Below, piece after piece: positions 36,978 through 45,540 of a DNA stretch of 64,000 nt. Position numbers and translations under genes: made by a program. The stretch is from Qipengyuania sp. S6317L1 (lineage in GTDB: Bacteria; Pseudomonadota; Alphaproteobacteria; Sphingomonadales; Sphingomonadaceae). Each line of letters begins with the position of its first letter. Position 1 is the first letter of the stretch. The notes beneath the pieces are model-generated. The model was not told where the DNA came from and did no database searches. It saw nothing but the letters and a program-made list of their open reading frames with translations. The stretch lies in the NCBI RefSeq assembly GCF_023015615.1, contig NZ_JALKAJ010000002.1, forward strand, positions 310,001 through 374,000, given 5' to 3'.

Positions 36978-38093
36978 ATGACTTCGTTTTGGAAGCCGGA
37001 ACACGCGCGCGATGCGCGCCGCAGCATTTCGGTGCAAATCCCTGTAATTGAGAGCGTCAATCGCGAAGGCCTGCAATCCGGGCGGATTTATTGGGACATG
37101 TGGCCCATTCAGACCCGCTCCGGCCATATTGCCCAAATCAAGGGCCGCGAGCTTTGGATGGCATTGGGAGCCCCTGATCGGGCGGATTCTTCGATCAGGC
37201 ATTTCGAAGCCAAAATCTATCTGCTGGAACGCCAAGGCACTCGCTGGGTAGATCTGGGCCCGGTCCTTCCGGAATTCGACGTCGATTATGAACGCGAATG
37301 GTCCGGCTCTGCAATCCTCGAAGGGGACAACCTTTCGCTCTACATCACCGGCGCTGGGGTGGCGCAGAAGGCAGGCGGCTATCAGCAACGCCTGTTTGAA
37401 GCCCACGCGACTATTGGCGATAACGGCCTGCCGATCAATTGGTCGAAGCCGGTCCTGTCGGTTGAAGGCTATGGCGAGCATTACATGCCAGCCGATGCGC
37501 ATGAGGGTGAAGCGGGCAAGATCAAGGCATTCCGCGATCCCGCGTTCTTCAAGGACCCGGCCGATGGGGCCGAATATCTCGTCTTCAGCGGTTCGCTTGC
37601 CGGAAGTTCAAGCGACTTCAACGGCGTGATCGGCATTGCCAAGCGCGATGGCGAACGCTGGGATTTGCTTCCCCCGCTCATCAGCGCCGAGGGCGTGAAC
37701 AATGAACTGGAGCGGGCCCATGTGGTCTTTTATGAAGGCCGCTATTACGCCTTCTGGGTAACGCAGAGCCACACATTCGCCCCCGACCTTCGCCAAGCGC
37801 CCACGGGCCTTTACGGAATGGTCGCGGACAGTCTTTTCGGTGAGTACCGCCCCCTCAATGGAAGCGGTCTTGTGCTCGCCACTCCTGAAAGCGAACCGCT
37901 ACAAAGCTACAGCTGGTTTGTGTCGAGCGAGTTGCTGGTTTCAAGTTTCGTTGATTTTTACGGTCTCAAAGGCAACACGCTGCCCAGCGATACCGCCGCG
38001 GCCAATCAGTTCTTTGGCGGGGTTCCCGCCCCCCTCCTCAAACTCCAGATTGATGCAGATCGCTGTGAGCTGGCCGAAATGGTCCAGGCATGA
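36978..38093 (+). CDS. GH68 family sucrose-cleaving enzyme (levansucrase/beta-fructofuranosidase type)
   Basis: 371 residues with a five-bladed propeller fold expected. The GH68 triad can be placed: nucleophile aspartate in YWDMWPIQ (D40), transition-state stabiliser in FRDPAFF (D187) and general acid in NELERAHVV (E245). There is no signal peptide, as in the Zymomonas GH68 enzymes, so in this locus it more likely hydrolyses imported sucrose inside the cell than builds extracellular levan. The next gene overlaps by four bases (ATGA). Whether it hydrolyses or transfers fructosyl units cannot be read from sequence. Confidence 0.88.
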   Translation: MTSFWKPEHARDARRSISVQIPVIESVNREGLQSGRIYWDMWPIQTRSGHIAQIKGRELWMALGAPDRADSSIRHFEAKIYLLERQGTRWVDLGPVLPEFDVDYEREWSGSAILEGDNLSLYITGAGVAQKAGGYQQRLFEAHATIGDNGLPINWSKPVLSVEGYGEHYMPADAHEGEAGKIKAFRDPAFFKDPADGAEYLVFSGSLAGSSSDFNGVIGIAKRDGERWDLLPPLISAEGVNNELERAHVVFYEGRYYAFWVTQSHTFAPDLRQAPTGLYGMVADSLFGEYRPLNGSGLVLATPESEPLQSYSWFVSSELLVSSFVDFYGLKGNTLPSDTAAANQFFGGVPAPLLKLQIDADRCELAEMVQA

Positions 38094-38965
38094 GTTCGAC
38101 TGGCAAACCTTTGCTGGGTGCAATCGAGGCGGGCGGCACGAAATTTGTGCTCGCTGTCGGACACTCTCCAGCCCACATCATCGCGCGGCACGAAATTCCC
38201 ACGCGCGATCCAGCCGCGACGCTGGCGGAAGCAAACGCCTGGTTCGAAGGCCACGGGGCGATCGGCGCGCTCGGAATTGGCAGTTTCGGCCCAGTTGATC
38301 TTGATCGATCCTCGCCAGAGTGGGGTCGCATTACCAACACGCCAAAGCCGGGCTGGGCGAATTGTGATCTGGTGGGATACTTCGCCGAACGGCTGGGTGT
38401 ACCCATCGGTTTTGACACAGACGTAAACGCGGCGGCGCTCGCTGAATACACCTATGGGGCCGGAAAAAGCGCCGCATCGCTCGCTTACATCACGGTGGGC
38501 ACTGGTATTGGTGGCGGACTGGTACTCGATGGAAAAGGCGTTCATGGTGCCGCACATCCGGAGATGGGGCACATTCTTCCCCGCCGCCACCCGGATGATC
38601 GTGACTTCAAGGGCGTGTGCCCGCACCACGGCGACTGTCTGGAAGGACTGGCGAGTGGTCCGGCCATCAAGGCGCGGTGGGGAGCCTCGCTTTCCGAGTT
38701 ACCGGCAGATCACGAAGCGCACGAAATCATCGCCTGTTATCTGGCCCAGCTCGCTGTCTCGCTCATTGCCGTGACTTCGGTAGAAATTATCGTGTTTGGC
38801 GGCGGTGTGATGAAGACACCTGCCTTGCTTGAGCGTGTCGAACAGCTTGCTTCGGAACTTGGCGCGGCGTATTTCCCCGGAAAAGCGAAGCACAAGATCG
38901 TCTCGCCCGGCCTTGGTCAAAATGCCGGCCTTACAGGATCATTGTTGCTCGCTGCCGATCTATGA
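38090..38965 (+). CDS. ROK-family fructokinase
   Basis: 291-residue sugar kinase. The ATP-binding IEAGGTKFVLAVG motif is at the N-terminus, the catalytic aspartate is in FDTDVNAAALAEY, and YITVGTGIGGGLV is the phosphate loop. The ROK zinc cluster is present as HPEMGHILPRRH followed by CPHHGDCLEGLASG. This form is typical of bacterial fructokinases (ScrK/Mak-like). Its start overlaps the GH68 stop, so it is translationally coupled and would phosphorylate the fructose released from sucrose. Confidence 0.9.
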   Translation: MSSTGKPLLGAIEAGGTKFVLAVGHSPAHIIARHEIPTRDPAATLAEANAWFEGHGAIGALGIGSFGPVDLDRSSPEWGRITNTPKPGWANCDLVGYFAERLGVPIGFDTDVNAAALAEYTYGAGKSAASLAYITVGTGIGGGLVLDGKGVHGAAHPEMGHILPRRHPDDRDFKGVCPHHGDCLEGLASGPAIKARWGASLSELPADHEAHEIIACYLAQLAVSLIAVTSVEIIVFGGGVMKTPALLERVEQLASELGAAYFPGKAKHKIVSPGLGQNAGLTGSLLLAADL

Positions 38966-39396
38966 TCTGAGTTTGCGGCTTTCGCCGGCTGCTAACGCTG
39001 CGCTCTTGGCTGATCCGATAGTGCGGGTGCGCGGTTCCGCTCACCGCCCAAGAAGTATTGCGAACTTGGCTTGCCGCCTATGCGCGAGATGATGCAGCAC
39101 CATGTATCGCGTTCGGGAGATGCGGGATTGACCTGGTTGCGCGATAAAATTCTTGAATTCGCAAGAGACAGGTAAAAAACCTGGGCCCGATAATGCGGAC
39201 AAGCGGATCGGGAGTTACCGTGATAACACGCGATGTCTCACCCATGGCCGAATGCATCTGAGACGCCGGCCCCAGGATAGAACCTCCACACATTCCGGAG
39301 CAATGGCGCCGCTAGTATCAAGCCTCACCCTATTGGGGAGCGATTATGGCAACCATGGTGAGCTGACCGGACGCGTCTGATTATATCAGATGAAAA
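38966..39396. other. 430-nt spacer, mostly featureless, with a possible gene remnant
   Basis: No intact gene is supported. A plus-strand frame ending at the TAA near 39173 reads MREMMQHHVSRSGDAGLTWL and onward for 11 more residues; it looks protein-like but is cut by a stop upstream and has no ribosome-binding site. A small palindrome (TCTGAT-TAT-ATCAGA, 39376-39390) lies just past the 3' end of the tRNA gene. Confidence 0.35.
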
Positions 39397-39487
39397 TGGC
39401 GGAGACGGTGGGATTCGAACCCACGATACGGGGTTACCGTATACACACTTTCCAGGCGTGCGCCTTCGACCACTCGGCCACGTCTCC
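39397..39487 (-). tRNA. tRNA-Ser (anticodon GGA)
   Basis: The minus strand folds as a class II tRNA: acceptor stem GGAGACG paired with CGTCTCC, D-arm GCCGAGTGGTCGAAGGC, anticodon loop CTGGAAA with GGA, a long variable arm (TATACGGTAACCCCGTATC), the T-arm GTTCGAATC, discriminator G and an encoded CCA (39399-39397). The long variable arm and the GGA anticodon identify serine, reading UCC and UCU codons. Confidence 0.97.
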
Positions 39488-39721
39488 GCATGTCCCTTTC
39501 GGGCGAGGGGAGCCTTTAGCTTTGAAAAATAGGAACCGCAACCGCTGCGTTCAGCCTACCCTTGGGTGGGAGGCGGAAATGTGGTATTTGATCCCCATCG
39601 GGCGGCGCTGCGCGCATTAGCATTCGCTGCGAACGCCGCGTTCCGAAGAGCCTCTTTCCGCCCTCGAAAACGCGTGGAAGGGGGCTTTTTGTTTGCCGCG
39701 CCAGATGGCACAAGGCTTTCC

Positions 39722-40816
39722 ATGAAAAAGCAAATTCTTGGCCTCGCTCTGACCGCGATCACCCTTCCAGCAATGGCCCTCGCCCAAGGCGAAAGCGAAG
39801 CGCAAACGCCGCCCGCCGAGTCGCCCAGCCCCAATGCAATCGTCGCCGCAGCGCCTGCGAATGAGTGGGTGGCGATTGATGCGGAGGACTTACTGGTGAT
39901 GACGCTTGCTCCCGACGCGCGAGGGAAGAGCCGCGAAGTCGTGATCCAGTTGATGCCAGCGCCCTTTAGCCAAGGGTGGGTCGAGAACATTCGCACCCTC
40001 GCCCGCGCCAAGTGGTATGACGGGATTTCCGTCAACCGAGTGCAGGACAATTACGTCGTCCAATGGGGCGATCCGGGGCACGACAATCCCGAAGGCGAAG
40101 GGATTGAGACCAAGCCACTGCCTGAGGGGCTGAGGGCGATGGGGGAGGAAGAGTATAGTGTGCCCGTCACGTGGAATATGTCCATAGAAGATGAGATTGC
40201 TCATGTGTATCGCCGCAGCCTTCGCGTGAGTATGGAGGGGGGATACTCGCCGGACATTATGCCGGTCAGCATGATGCTGGCTGATCGCTTTGAGGGATAT
40301 CCCGGAATTACCGGCTTTTCATCGGGCTGGCCGGTAGCAGGAACGTTTACTCGCGCGCATTCAACGGAGGGAAAAGAGGCTTGGCCCGTCCACTGCTACG
40401 GCATGGTCGGCGTTGGCCGTAACTACTCCCCCGACACAGGTTCTGGCGCAGAGCTTTACACCGTCATCGGCCATGCGCCGCGTCACCTTGATCGAAATAT
40501 CGCGCTGGCTGGCCGCATTATTGACGGGATGGAGCATCTTTCCTCGCTTCCCCGTGGCTCTGGCGTTCTTGGCTTCTACACCGAGGGAGAAGCTGACCTT
40601 CGCACGCCGATCCTTTCGATCCGCGTCGCCTCTGACCTCCCCGAAGCCGAGCGGCCCGCATTTGAGTATCTCTCGACCGAGAGCGAGAGCTTCGCAGCCT
40701 ACGCCGAGGCGCGCGCCAATCGCCGCGATCCGTTCTTCATCGTGCCGACTGGAGGCGCGGATATCTGTAACATCCCTGTGCCCATTCGCGCCATGACAGG
40801 GGACGCCGCCGGGTGA
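39722..40816 (+). CDS. Periplasmic cyclophilin-type peptidylprolyl isomerase
   Basis: The start at 39722 (MKKQILGLALTAITLPAMAL) gives a signal peptide cleaved at ALAQG and a 364-residue product. The first half of the cyclophilin fold is visible in VVIQLMPAPFSQGWVENIRTLARAKWYDG and in the following VQDNYVVQWGDP. The second half is divergent, with inserts (VHCYGMVGVGRNYSPDTGSGAELYTVIGHAP). It probably assists folding of exported proteins. The upstream 51 codons of open frame run through the tRNA flank and have no ribosome-binding site. The stop overlaps the next GTG (GTGA). Confidence 0.82.
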   Translation: MKKQILGLALTAITLPAMALAQGESEAQTPPAESPSPNAIVAAAPANEWVAIDAEDLLVMTLAPDARGKSREVVIQLMPAPFSQGWVENIRTLARAKWYDGISVNRVQDNYVVQWGDPGHDNPEGEGIETKPLPEGLRAMGEEEYSVPVTWNMSIEDEIAHVYRRSLRVSMEGGYSPDIMPVSMMLADRFEGYPGITGFSSGWPVAGTFTRAHSTEGKEAWPVHCYGMVGVGRNYSPDTGSGAELYTVIGHAPRHLDRNIALAGRIIDGMEHLSSLPRGSGVLGFYTEGEADLRTPILSIRVASDLPEAERPAFEYLSTESESFAAYAEARANRRDPFFIVPTGGADICNIPVPIRAMTGDAAG

Positions 40817-41130
40817 GTGAGACGATCACCGCCACCCTCCCCTTGCGCCGTTGGCAGGGGGAAAAGGCGACCTATCATCTGGTGAGCTTCACCGGAGATC
40901 AGGCCGAAGCGCTTGCGGGCCATGCGCTGATGCAAAAGCTTGAGACGGGCAGGCGGCGCGGGTTCGGTTCGGTCAAGGTGACCGCCAGCATTGGCGACAC
41001 ATCGTGGAAATCATCCGTCTTCCCGCAGGACAAGCAATCCGAATGGATCCTGCTCGTCAGCAAAAAGGTGATGAAAGCGCAAGACCTTACCCCCGGCGAT
41101 CAAATCGCCGTCAGCGTCACCCCGCTCTAA
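40813..41130 (+). CDS. DUF1905 domain protein
   Basis: 105-residue protein matching the small beta-barrel-like DUF1905 family (FTGDQAEALAGHALMQKLET, RRGFGSVKVTASIGDTSWKSS, then a basic and acidic C-terminus). Function is unknown. The GTG start overlaps the cyclophilin stop by four bases, so it is translated from the same mRNA. No signal peptide or membrane segment. Confidence 0.75.
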   Translation: MSETITATLPLRRWQGEKATYHLVSFTGDQAEALAGHALMQKLETGRRRGFGSVKVTASIGDTSWKSSVFPQDKQSEWILLVSKKVMKAQDLTPGDQIAVSVTPL

Positions 41131-41144
41131 GCGACAAGCGCCGC

Positions 41145-42968
41145 TCAGGCGGCCTGCTCGTCCGCTTCCAGATCGCGTGCCGATTTGCGCACATCGGCGA
41201 TAAACTTGCCCGCTTTTTCGCGCAAATCGTCGGCATGGATGCCAAGTGCATTGGCGCTCGCCACCACGTCGCCTGCTGCCGAACCAGTTTCCTCGCTCGC
41301 CTCTTTGAGAGCCATAAGCCGCTCGCTCACCTGGCGCGAACCTTCGGCCACGGTGTCGATATTTCGGGCCAGTTCTTCGCCGGAGACAGACTGCTGGTCG
41401 ACCGCCGTTGCAATTGTGACCGCCACCTTTTCAAGTTCGCCGATCTGGTTGTAGATCGAATTGAGGTCGCCTGCGCTTGAACGGGTCGATTCCTGCATCG
41501 CCGTGATCTTTTCCGCCACGGAGCTGGTAGCAGCAGATGTTTGCATGGCGAGTTCCTTGACCTCGCTTGCCACCACGGCAAAGCCCCGGCCTGCCTCGCC
41601 GCCACGTGCAGCCTCGATGGAAGCGTTAAGGGCAAGCAGGTTGGTGCGCTGGGCGATGGTCTGGATGAGGCCAGCGATTTCGCCCACCTCTTCAGCTGCG
41701 GTGGAAAGATCGTCCATGCGCGTGTTGGCGCTCGCCACAAGCTCGGTCGCATCGCGCGCCAATGTCGCAGAGGCGCTCGCCTGCTGGCTGATCTCATTGA
41801 TCGAAAGCGCAAATTCGTCCGTTGCCGCCGCCGCTGCGGTCACATTGGACGACGCGCTTTTCATTGCTAGGCTCGCGCTGTCGGCCTGCTCGTTCGAGCC
41901 ATCGGCCAACTGCACCATTTGCGAAGATGTCGCCTTCAATTGTTCGGACGCAGCCGAAACCGAGGTGATAAGTTCGCCCACGGACTTTTCAAAACCCCTG
42001 GCAAGATTATCGAGCAGCTCGCTTTTTTGCTGGCGAAGGGCGCGCATTTCTTCTGATGTGTGCTGTTGCTGGGCGAGTTGTTGCTCAACTTCGGCGGCGC
42101 GTTTTTCGGTGAGTTCACCAAGCTCAAGCGTGGCATGGCGGAACACTTCCAAAGCGCGCGCCATTCCGCCGATCTCATCGGGTCGGTGACGGCTCGGGAT
42201 ACGGACCGACGTGTCTCCTTCGACGATTTTCTCCATCGTCGCGGTGAGCTGTTTGATCTTGCCCGACACGCTGGAGGCAATACGCCGCGCGCCGAAAATC
42301 GAGCCCGCGATGCAGATTGCACTGATCACCACGAGCACCAGAAGGAATGACGAAATTGATCCGAACAACGCCTCGGTATTTGCTTCAATTTCGGTGCGAA
42401 GAAACTGCGTGAAGTTTTTAAGCTCGTCTCTTGTCTCGACCATATCGGGTCGCACAGAGGTCACACCTGTGCTCTCGCCGCGCAATTGATCGACCCTGCC
42501 TTGCAATGCCTTTACCTCAGCGCGAAGCTCCAGATAGGTTGCGCTGGCATCTGCCGGCAATTGCACTGTTATTGCCGATGCGGGTTCGTCAAGCTCGGCA
42601 AACGAAATGGCAAGCGCCTCGCTCGACTGCTCAAGCGCGGTGTCTCGCTGCTGCGGGGTTGGAGCATCGCTTGCCGCATCGAGTGCATCAATCGCATCGT
42701 AAAGGCCAACGACGGCAGTGTGGCTGTGTGCTTCGACTTCGTTATAGACGGATTGCTCGCGCCCCTGCTCGGTAAAAAGCCAGGCCGCGCCAAGGATCAG
42801 GGTAACCAGAAATGCCAGGACAAGCGTATTGCCCAGAACCGCAAACCGCAGCTTGTTTTCAACCGTTTGACGATCGAGCCATCTGGAGCTCAACTCGACA
42901 TTCTCTTGTTCCTGCGCGTTTGAGGAAATCTCGTTCTCAAACTGGTGGTTGAGCGAAGTCACAGACAC
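41145..42968 (-). CDS. Methyl-accepting chemotaxis protein
   Basis: Chemoreceptor with two membrane helices (about residues 50-70 and 212-235 counted from the first in-frame ATG) enclosing a short periplasmic helical sensor. A HAMP domain and a cytoplasmic signalling coiled coil follow. The hairpin tip is well conserved (IAQRTNLLALNASIEAARGG, GRGFAVVASEVKELA). No C-terminal receptor-methylation pentapeptide is visible. The start is uncertain: an ATG at 42995 lacks a ribosome-binding site, whereas GTG codons at 42968 and 42962 follow GGAAGGGA. No other chemotaxis gene lies nearby, so it is an orphan receptor. Confidence 0.88.
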   Translation of the reverse strand: MSVTSLNHQFENEISSNAQEQENVELSSRWLDRQTVENKLRFAVLGNTLVLAFLVTLILGAAWLFTEQGREQSVYNEVEAHSHTAVVGLYDAIDALDAASDAPTPQQRDTALEQSSEALAISFAELDEPASAITVQLPADASATYLELRAEVKALQGRVDQLRGESTGVTSVRPDMVETRDELKNFTQFLRTEIEANTEALFGSISSFLLVLVVISAICIAGSIFGARRIASSVSGKIKQLTATMEKIVEGDTSVRIPSRHRPDEIGGMARALEVFRHATLELGELTEKRAAEVEQQLAQQQHTSEEMRALRQQKSELLDNLARGFEKSVGELITSVSAASEQLKATSSQMVQLADGSNEQADSASLAMKSASSNVTAAAAATDEFALSINEISQQASASATLARDATELVASANTRMDDLSTAAEEVGEIAGLIQTIAQRTNLLALNASIEAARGGEAGRGFAVVASEVKELAMQTSAATSSVAEKITAMQESTRSSAGDLNSIYNQIGELEKVAVTIATAVDQQSVSGEELARNIDTVAEGSRQVSERLMALKEASEETGSAAGDVVASANALGIHADDLREKAGKFIADVRKSARDLEADEQAA

Positions 42969-43103
42969 AAATCCCTTCCAAGCGGCGGCACCCATTTGGC
43001 ACCGATACTTTACGGGGATTTACGGATAAGGGTTTAAGACATGGTAAACCCAAATTAACCAAGCCGATTAAATTCGGTCAGGGTAGCGTTGTCGGACGGT
43101 TGC

Positions 43104-45194
43104 CTAGATCCGGTCAGCCTGCGCTACCGCGTCGCTGGCGCGGAGGGCAGACAGGATGCGGCTGAGGTGCGCAAGGTCATTGACCTCGGCGTCGATTTCA
43201 TAGGTCGCAAAAGGCAGGTCGAGATGGGTTTGCCGCAGGTTCGTTACATTAATCTTGTTCTGCGCAAACACGCCCGCCATTTCAGCAAGCGTTCCGGGCC
43301 TGTCGTAGATCGTGACCGCGAACCGGCCCAGGGCCCCGTGTGACCTTTTATCCCAATTGAGGTCGAGCCAATCGCTGTCGACCCCGTCGGCAAGCTGGAG
43401 GCAGTCAATGGTGTGGACGATAACCCGCTCACCCTTGCGGCGAAGCCCGACGATGCGGTCGCCGGGCACCGGGTGACAGCATTCGGCAAGCTCGAAACCG
43501 ACACCGGGGGTAAGGCCGCGAATGGAAATCTGGCGGTCATGGCGGGCCCAGTCTTCATCCTCGCTGAATTCGGCAGTGCATCCCGGAACGAGCGCCTCCA
43601 TCACTTCGCGGTCGGTAATCTTGCCAGCGCCAATGGCGAACATGAGATCCTCGGGCTCGTCCATATCAAGGCGTTTGATCGCCTCCTTGATTGCCCTTTT
43701 ACCGATCTTGGCAGGCACGCGCACGACGATCTCGTCGAACAGCTTGGCCCCGATTTCGGCCACCTCGTCGCGCTCTTTGAGACGAACGGCGCGGCGGATT
43801 GCGGCGCGCGCCTTGCCTGTCACGACAAAACCGAGCCAGGACAATTGCGGCTCTGCCTCCCCGCCCTTGATGATCTCCACCACATCGCCATTGGAAAGCT
43901 GGGTGCGCAGCGGCATGTGCCGCCCGTTAATCTTGGCGCCCACCGTTGCAAGGCCCAAGTCGCTGTGCACGGCAAAGGCAAAATCGACCGCGGTTGCCCC
44001 CTTGGGTAACTGGAACAAGGCGCCCTTGGGGGTGAATGCGAATATCCGGTCCTGATAGATCGCCAGCCGCGTGTGTTCGAGCAGTTCCTCGGCATCGTGG
44101 CTCGCATCGACGATTTCGATAAGATCGCGCAGCCAGCCGACCTGTCCATCGGGCCGATCCTGCTGCTTGTAGGCCCAGTGCGCGGCGAGCCCGAATTCGT
44201 TGCGGTGGTGCATTTCGCGGGTGCGCACCTGCACCTCCACCCGCATCGAATTTTCATACATCAAACTTGTGTGAAGCGAGCGGTATCCATTGTTCTTCGG
44301 CGTCGAAATATAGTCTTTGAACTTGCCGGGAAGAAACTGCCAGGTGGTGTGCAGGACGCCCATCGCAGCATAGCAATCCGCGACATTGTCGGTGATGACC
44401 CGGAAGGCCATGATGTCGGTGACCTGCTCAAAACTTACGTGGCGTTCCGACATCTTGGTCCAGATCGAATAGGGGTGCTTTTCGCGCCCGGTGACCTCAA
44501 CCGAAAGGCCCGCTTCAGCCAAAGCCTGTTTGATTTTCAGCGCGATCGCATCGACCTCGCCGCTGTCTGCGCCGCGCAGTTTCTCTAGCCGGTCGGTAAT
44601 GGTGGCGTAGGCTTCAGGCTCCAACTGCTCGAACGCCAGGGCCTGCATCTCGCGCATATATTCATACATGCCCACACGCTCGGCCAGTGGCGCATAGATA
44701 TCCATCGTCTCGCGCGCGATGCGCTGGCGCTTTTCGGGTTTCTTGATGAAATGAAGCGTGCGCATATTGTGCAACCGGTCGGCCAGCTTGACCAGAAGCA
44801 CCCGAATGTCTTCAGACATGGCGAGCAGAAATTTGCGCAGGTTTTCAGCCGCCCGTTCGTTTTCGGGCATGGCCTCGATCTTCGAAAGCTTGGTCACCCC
44901 GTCAACCAGCCGGGCAACCTCTGGCCCGAAATTCACCTCGATATCGTCAATTGTGGCAAGAGTGTCTTCGACCGTATCATGCAATAGCGCGGTGATGATC
45001 GTTTCCTGATCAAGCTGAAGGTCGGTCATTAACCCTGCAACTTCAACCGGGTGCGAGAAATACGGGTCCCCGCTGGCGCGCTTCTGGCTGCCGTGTTTTT
45101 GCACCGTATAGACATATGCGCGGTTAAGCGCCGCCTCATCGGCGTCAGGGTCATATTCAAGGACCCGTTCCACAAGTTCATATTGGCGCAGCAT
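43104..45194 (-). CDS. rsh: Bifunctional (p)ppGpp synthetase/hydrolase
   Basis: Single long RelA/SpoT homologue, as usual in Alphaproteobacteria. The N-terminal HD hydrolase domain has SHPVEVAGL and LLHDTVEDT, so it should degrade (p)ppGpp. The synthetase domain has the GYRSLHTSLMYE substrate motif, and TGS and ACT regulatory domains follow. It sets the stringent response to starvation. Homologues start at MLRQYELVERVL, which corresponds to 45194; ATGs at 45200 and 45230 are alternatives and none has a clear ribosome-binding site. Confidence 0.95.
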   Translation of the reverse strand: MLRQYELVERVLEYDPDADEAALNRAYVYTVQKHGSQKRASGDPYFSHPVEVAGLMTDLQLDQETIITALLHDTVEDTLATIDDIEVNFGPEVARLVDGVTKLSKIEAMPENERAAENLRKFLLAMSEDIRVLLVKLADRLHNMRTLHFIKKPEKRQRIARETMDIYAPLAERVGMYEYMREMQALAFEQLEPEAYATITDRLEKLRGADSGEVDAIALKIKQALAEAGLSVEVTGREKHPYSIWTKMSERHVSFEQVTDIMAFRVITDNVADCYAAMGVLHTTWQFLPGKFKDYISTPKNNGYRSLHTSLMYENSMRVEVQVRTREMHHRNEFGLAAHWAYKQQDRPDGQVGWLRDLIEIVDASHDAEELLEHTRLAIYQDRIFAFTPKGALFQLPKGATAVDFAFAVHSDLGLATVGAKINGRHMPLRTQLSNGDVVEIIKGGEAEPQLSWLGFVVTGKARAAIRRAVRLKERDEVAEIGAKLFDEIVVRVPAKIGKRAIKEAIKRLDMDEPEDLMFAIGAGKITDREVMEALVPGCTAEFSEDEDWARHDRQISIRGLTPGVGFELAECCHPVPGDRIVGLRRKGERVIVHTIDCLQLADGVDSDWLDLNWDKRSHGALGRFAVTIYDRPGTLAEMAGVFAQNKINVTNLRQTHLDLPFATYEIDAEVNDLAHLSRILSALRASDAVAQADRI

Positions 45195-45334
45195 TGACAT
45201 AAATATGTGCCCAACCGGCTTGTTGGGCAAGCGTTATTCGCAATGTACGCAGCGCCAAACGCTGTCATGAAATGACTTGAGAACGGCAGCGCTCAGATGC
45301 GCGCAGTTGCGTTGAACCCCGTTGCAAAAAGAAA

Positions 45335-45367
45335 GGCCGGGATAGCCGTCTACGGGCTATCCCGGCC
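45335..45367 (-). terminator. Very strong terminator between hemF and rsh
   Basis: A 13-bp perfect GC-rich stem (GGCCGGGATAGCC at 45335-45347 with GGCTATCCCGGCC at 45355-45367, loop of 7) is followed on the minus strand by TTTCTTTTT. It lies 174 nt past the hemF stop. Confidence 0.85.
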
Positions 45368-45540
45368 AGAAAATCGAGCTCCAGCAGGGATAAGCGCTGA
45401 GCCTCGGATTAGCTCTGACGTGATCCGCATCCAACGCATGAAACGAATCAAAGGGAAAGAACTGACATCCTGATATTGCGACTAACTCGCAATTGCAAGT
45501 GCCTCGAGCCACTTTCCCGCCTCCTCACGTGAAAAAGCTG
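45368..45540 (-). other. hemF-rsh spacer with possible small RNA or leader
   Basis: The 173 nt between the hemF stop and the terminator hold no credible gene. On the minus strand a promoter-like pair can be proposed (TTGCAA, 17 nt, TATCAG) about 100 nt before the terminator. The palindrome TTGCGA-CTAAC-TCGCAA lies at 45476-45492. A short terminated transcript of about 100-130 nt is possible, but so is a plain hemF 3' untranslated region. Confidence 0.3.

Noticed and set aside
39376..39390. TCTGAT-TAT-ATCAGA palindrome as tRNA terminator or attachment site
   Set aside because: Stem is only 6 bp with no T tract, and no duplicated tRNA end or integrase is nearby.
45380..45435. 29-codon minus-strand frame (MRWMRITSELIRGSALIPAG and onward) ending in the terminator stem
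   Set aside because: No ribosome-binding site and no similarity recognised; treated only as part of the possible RNA segment.
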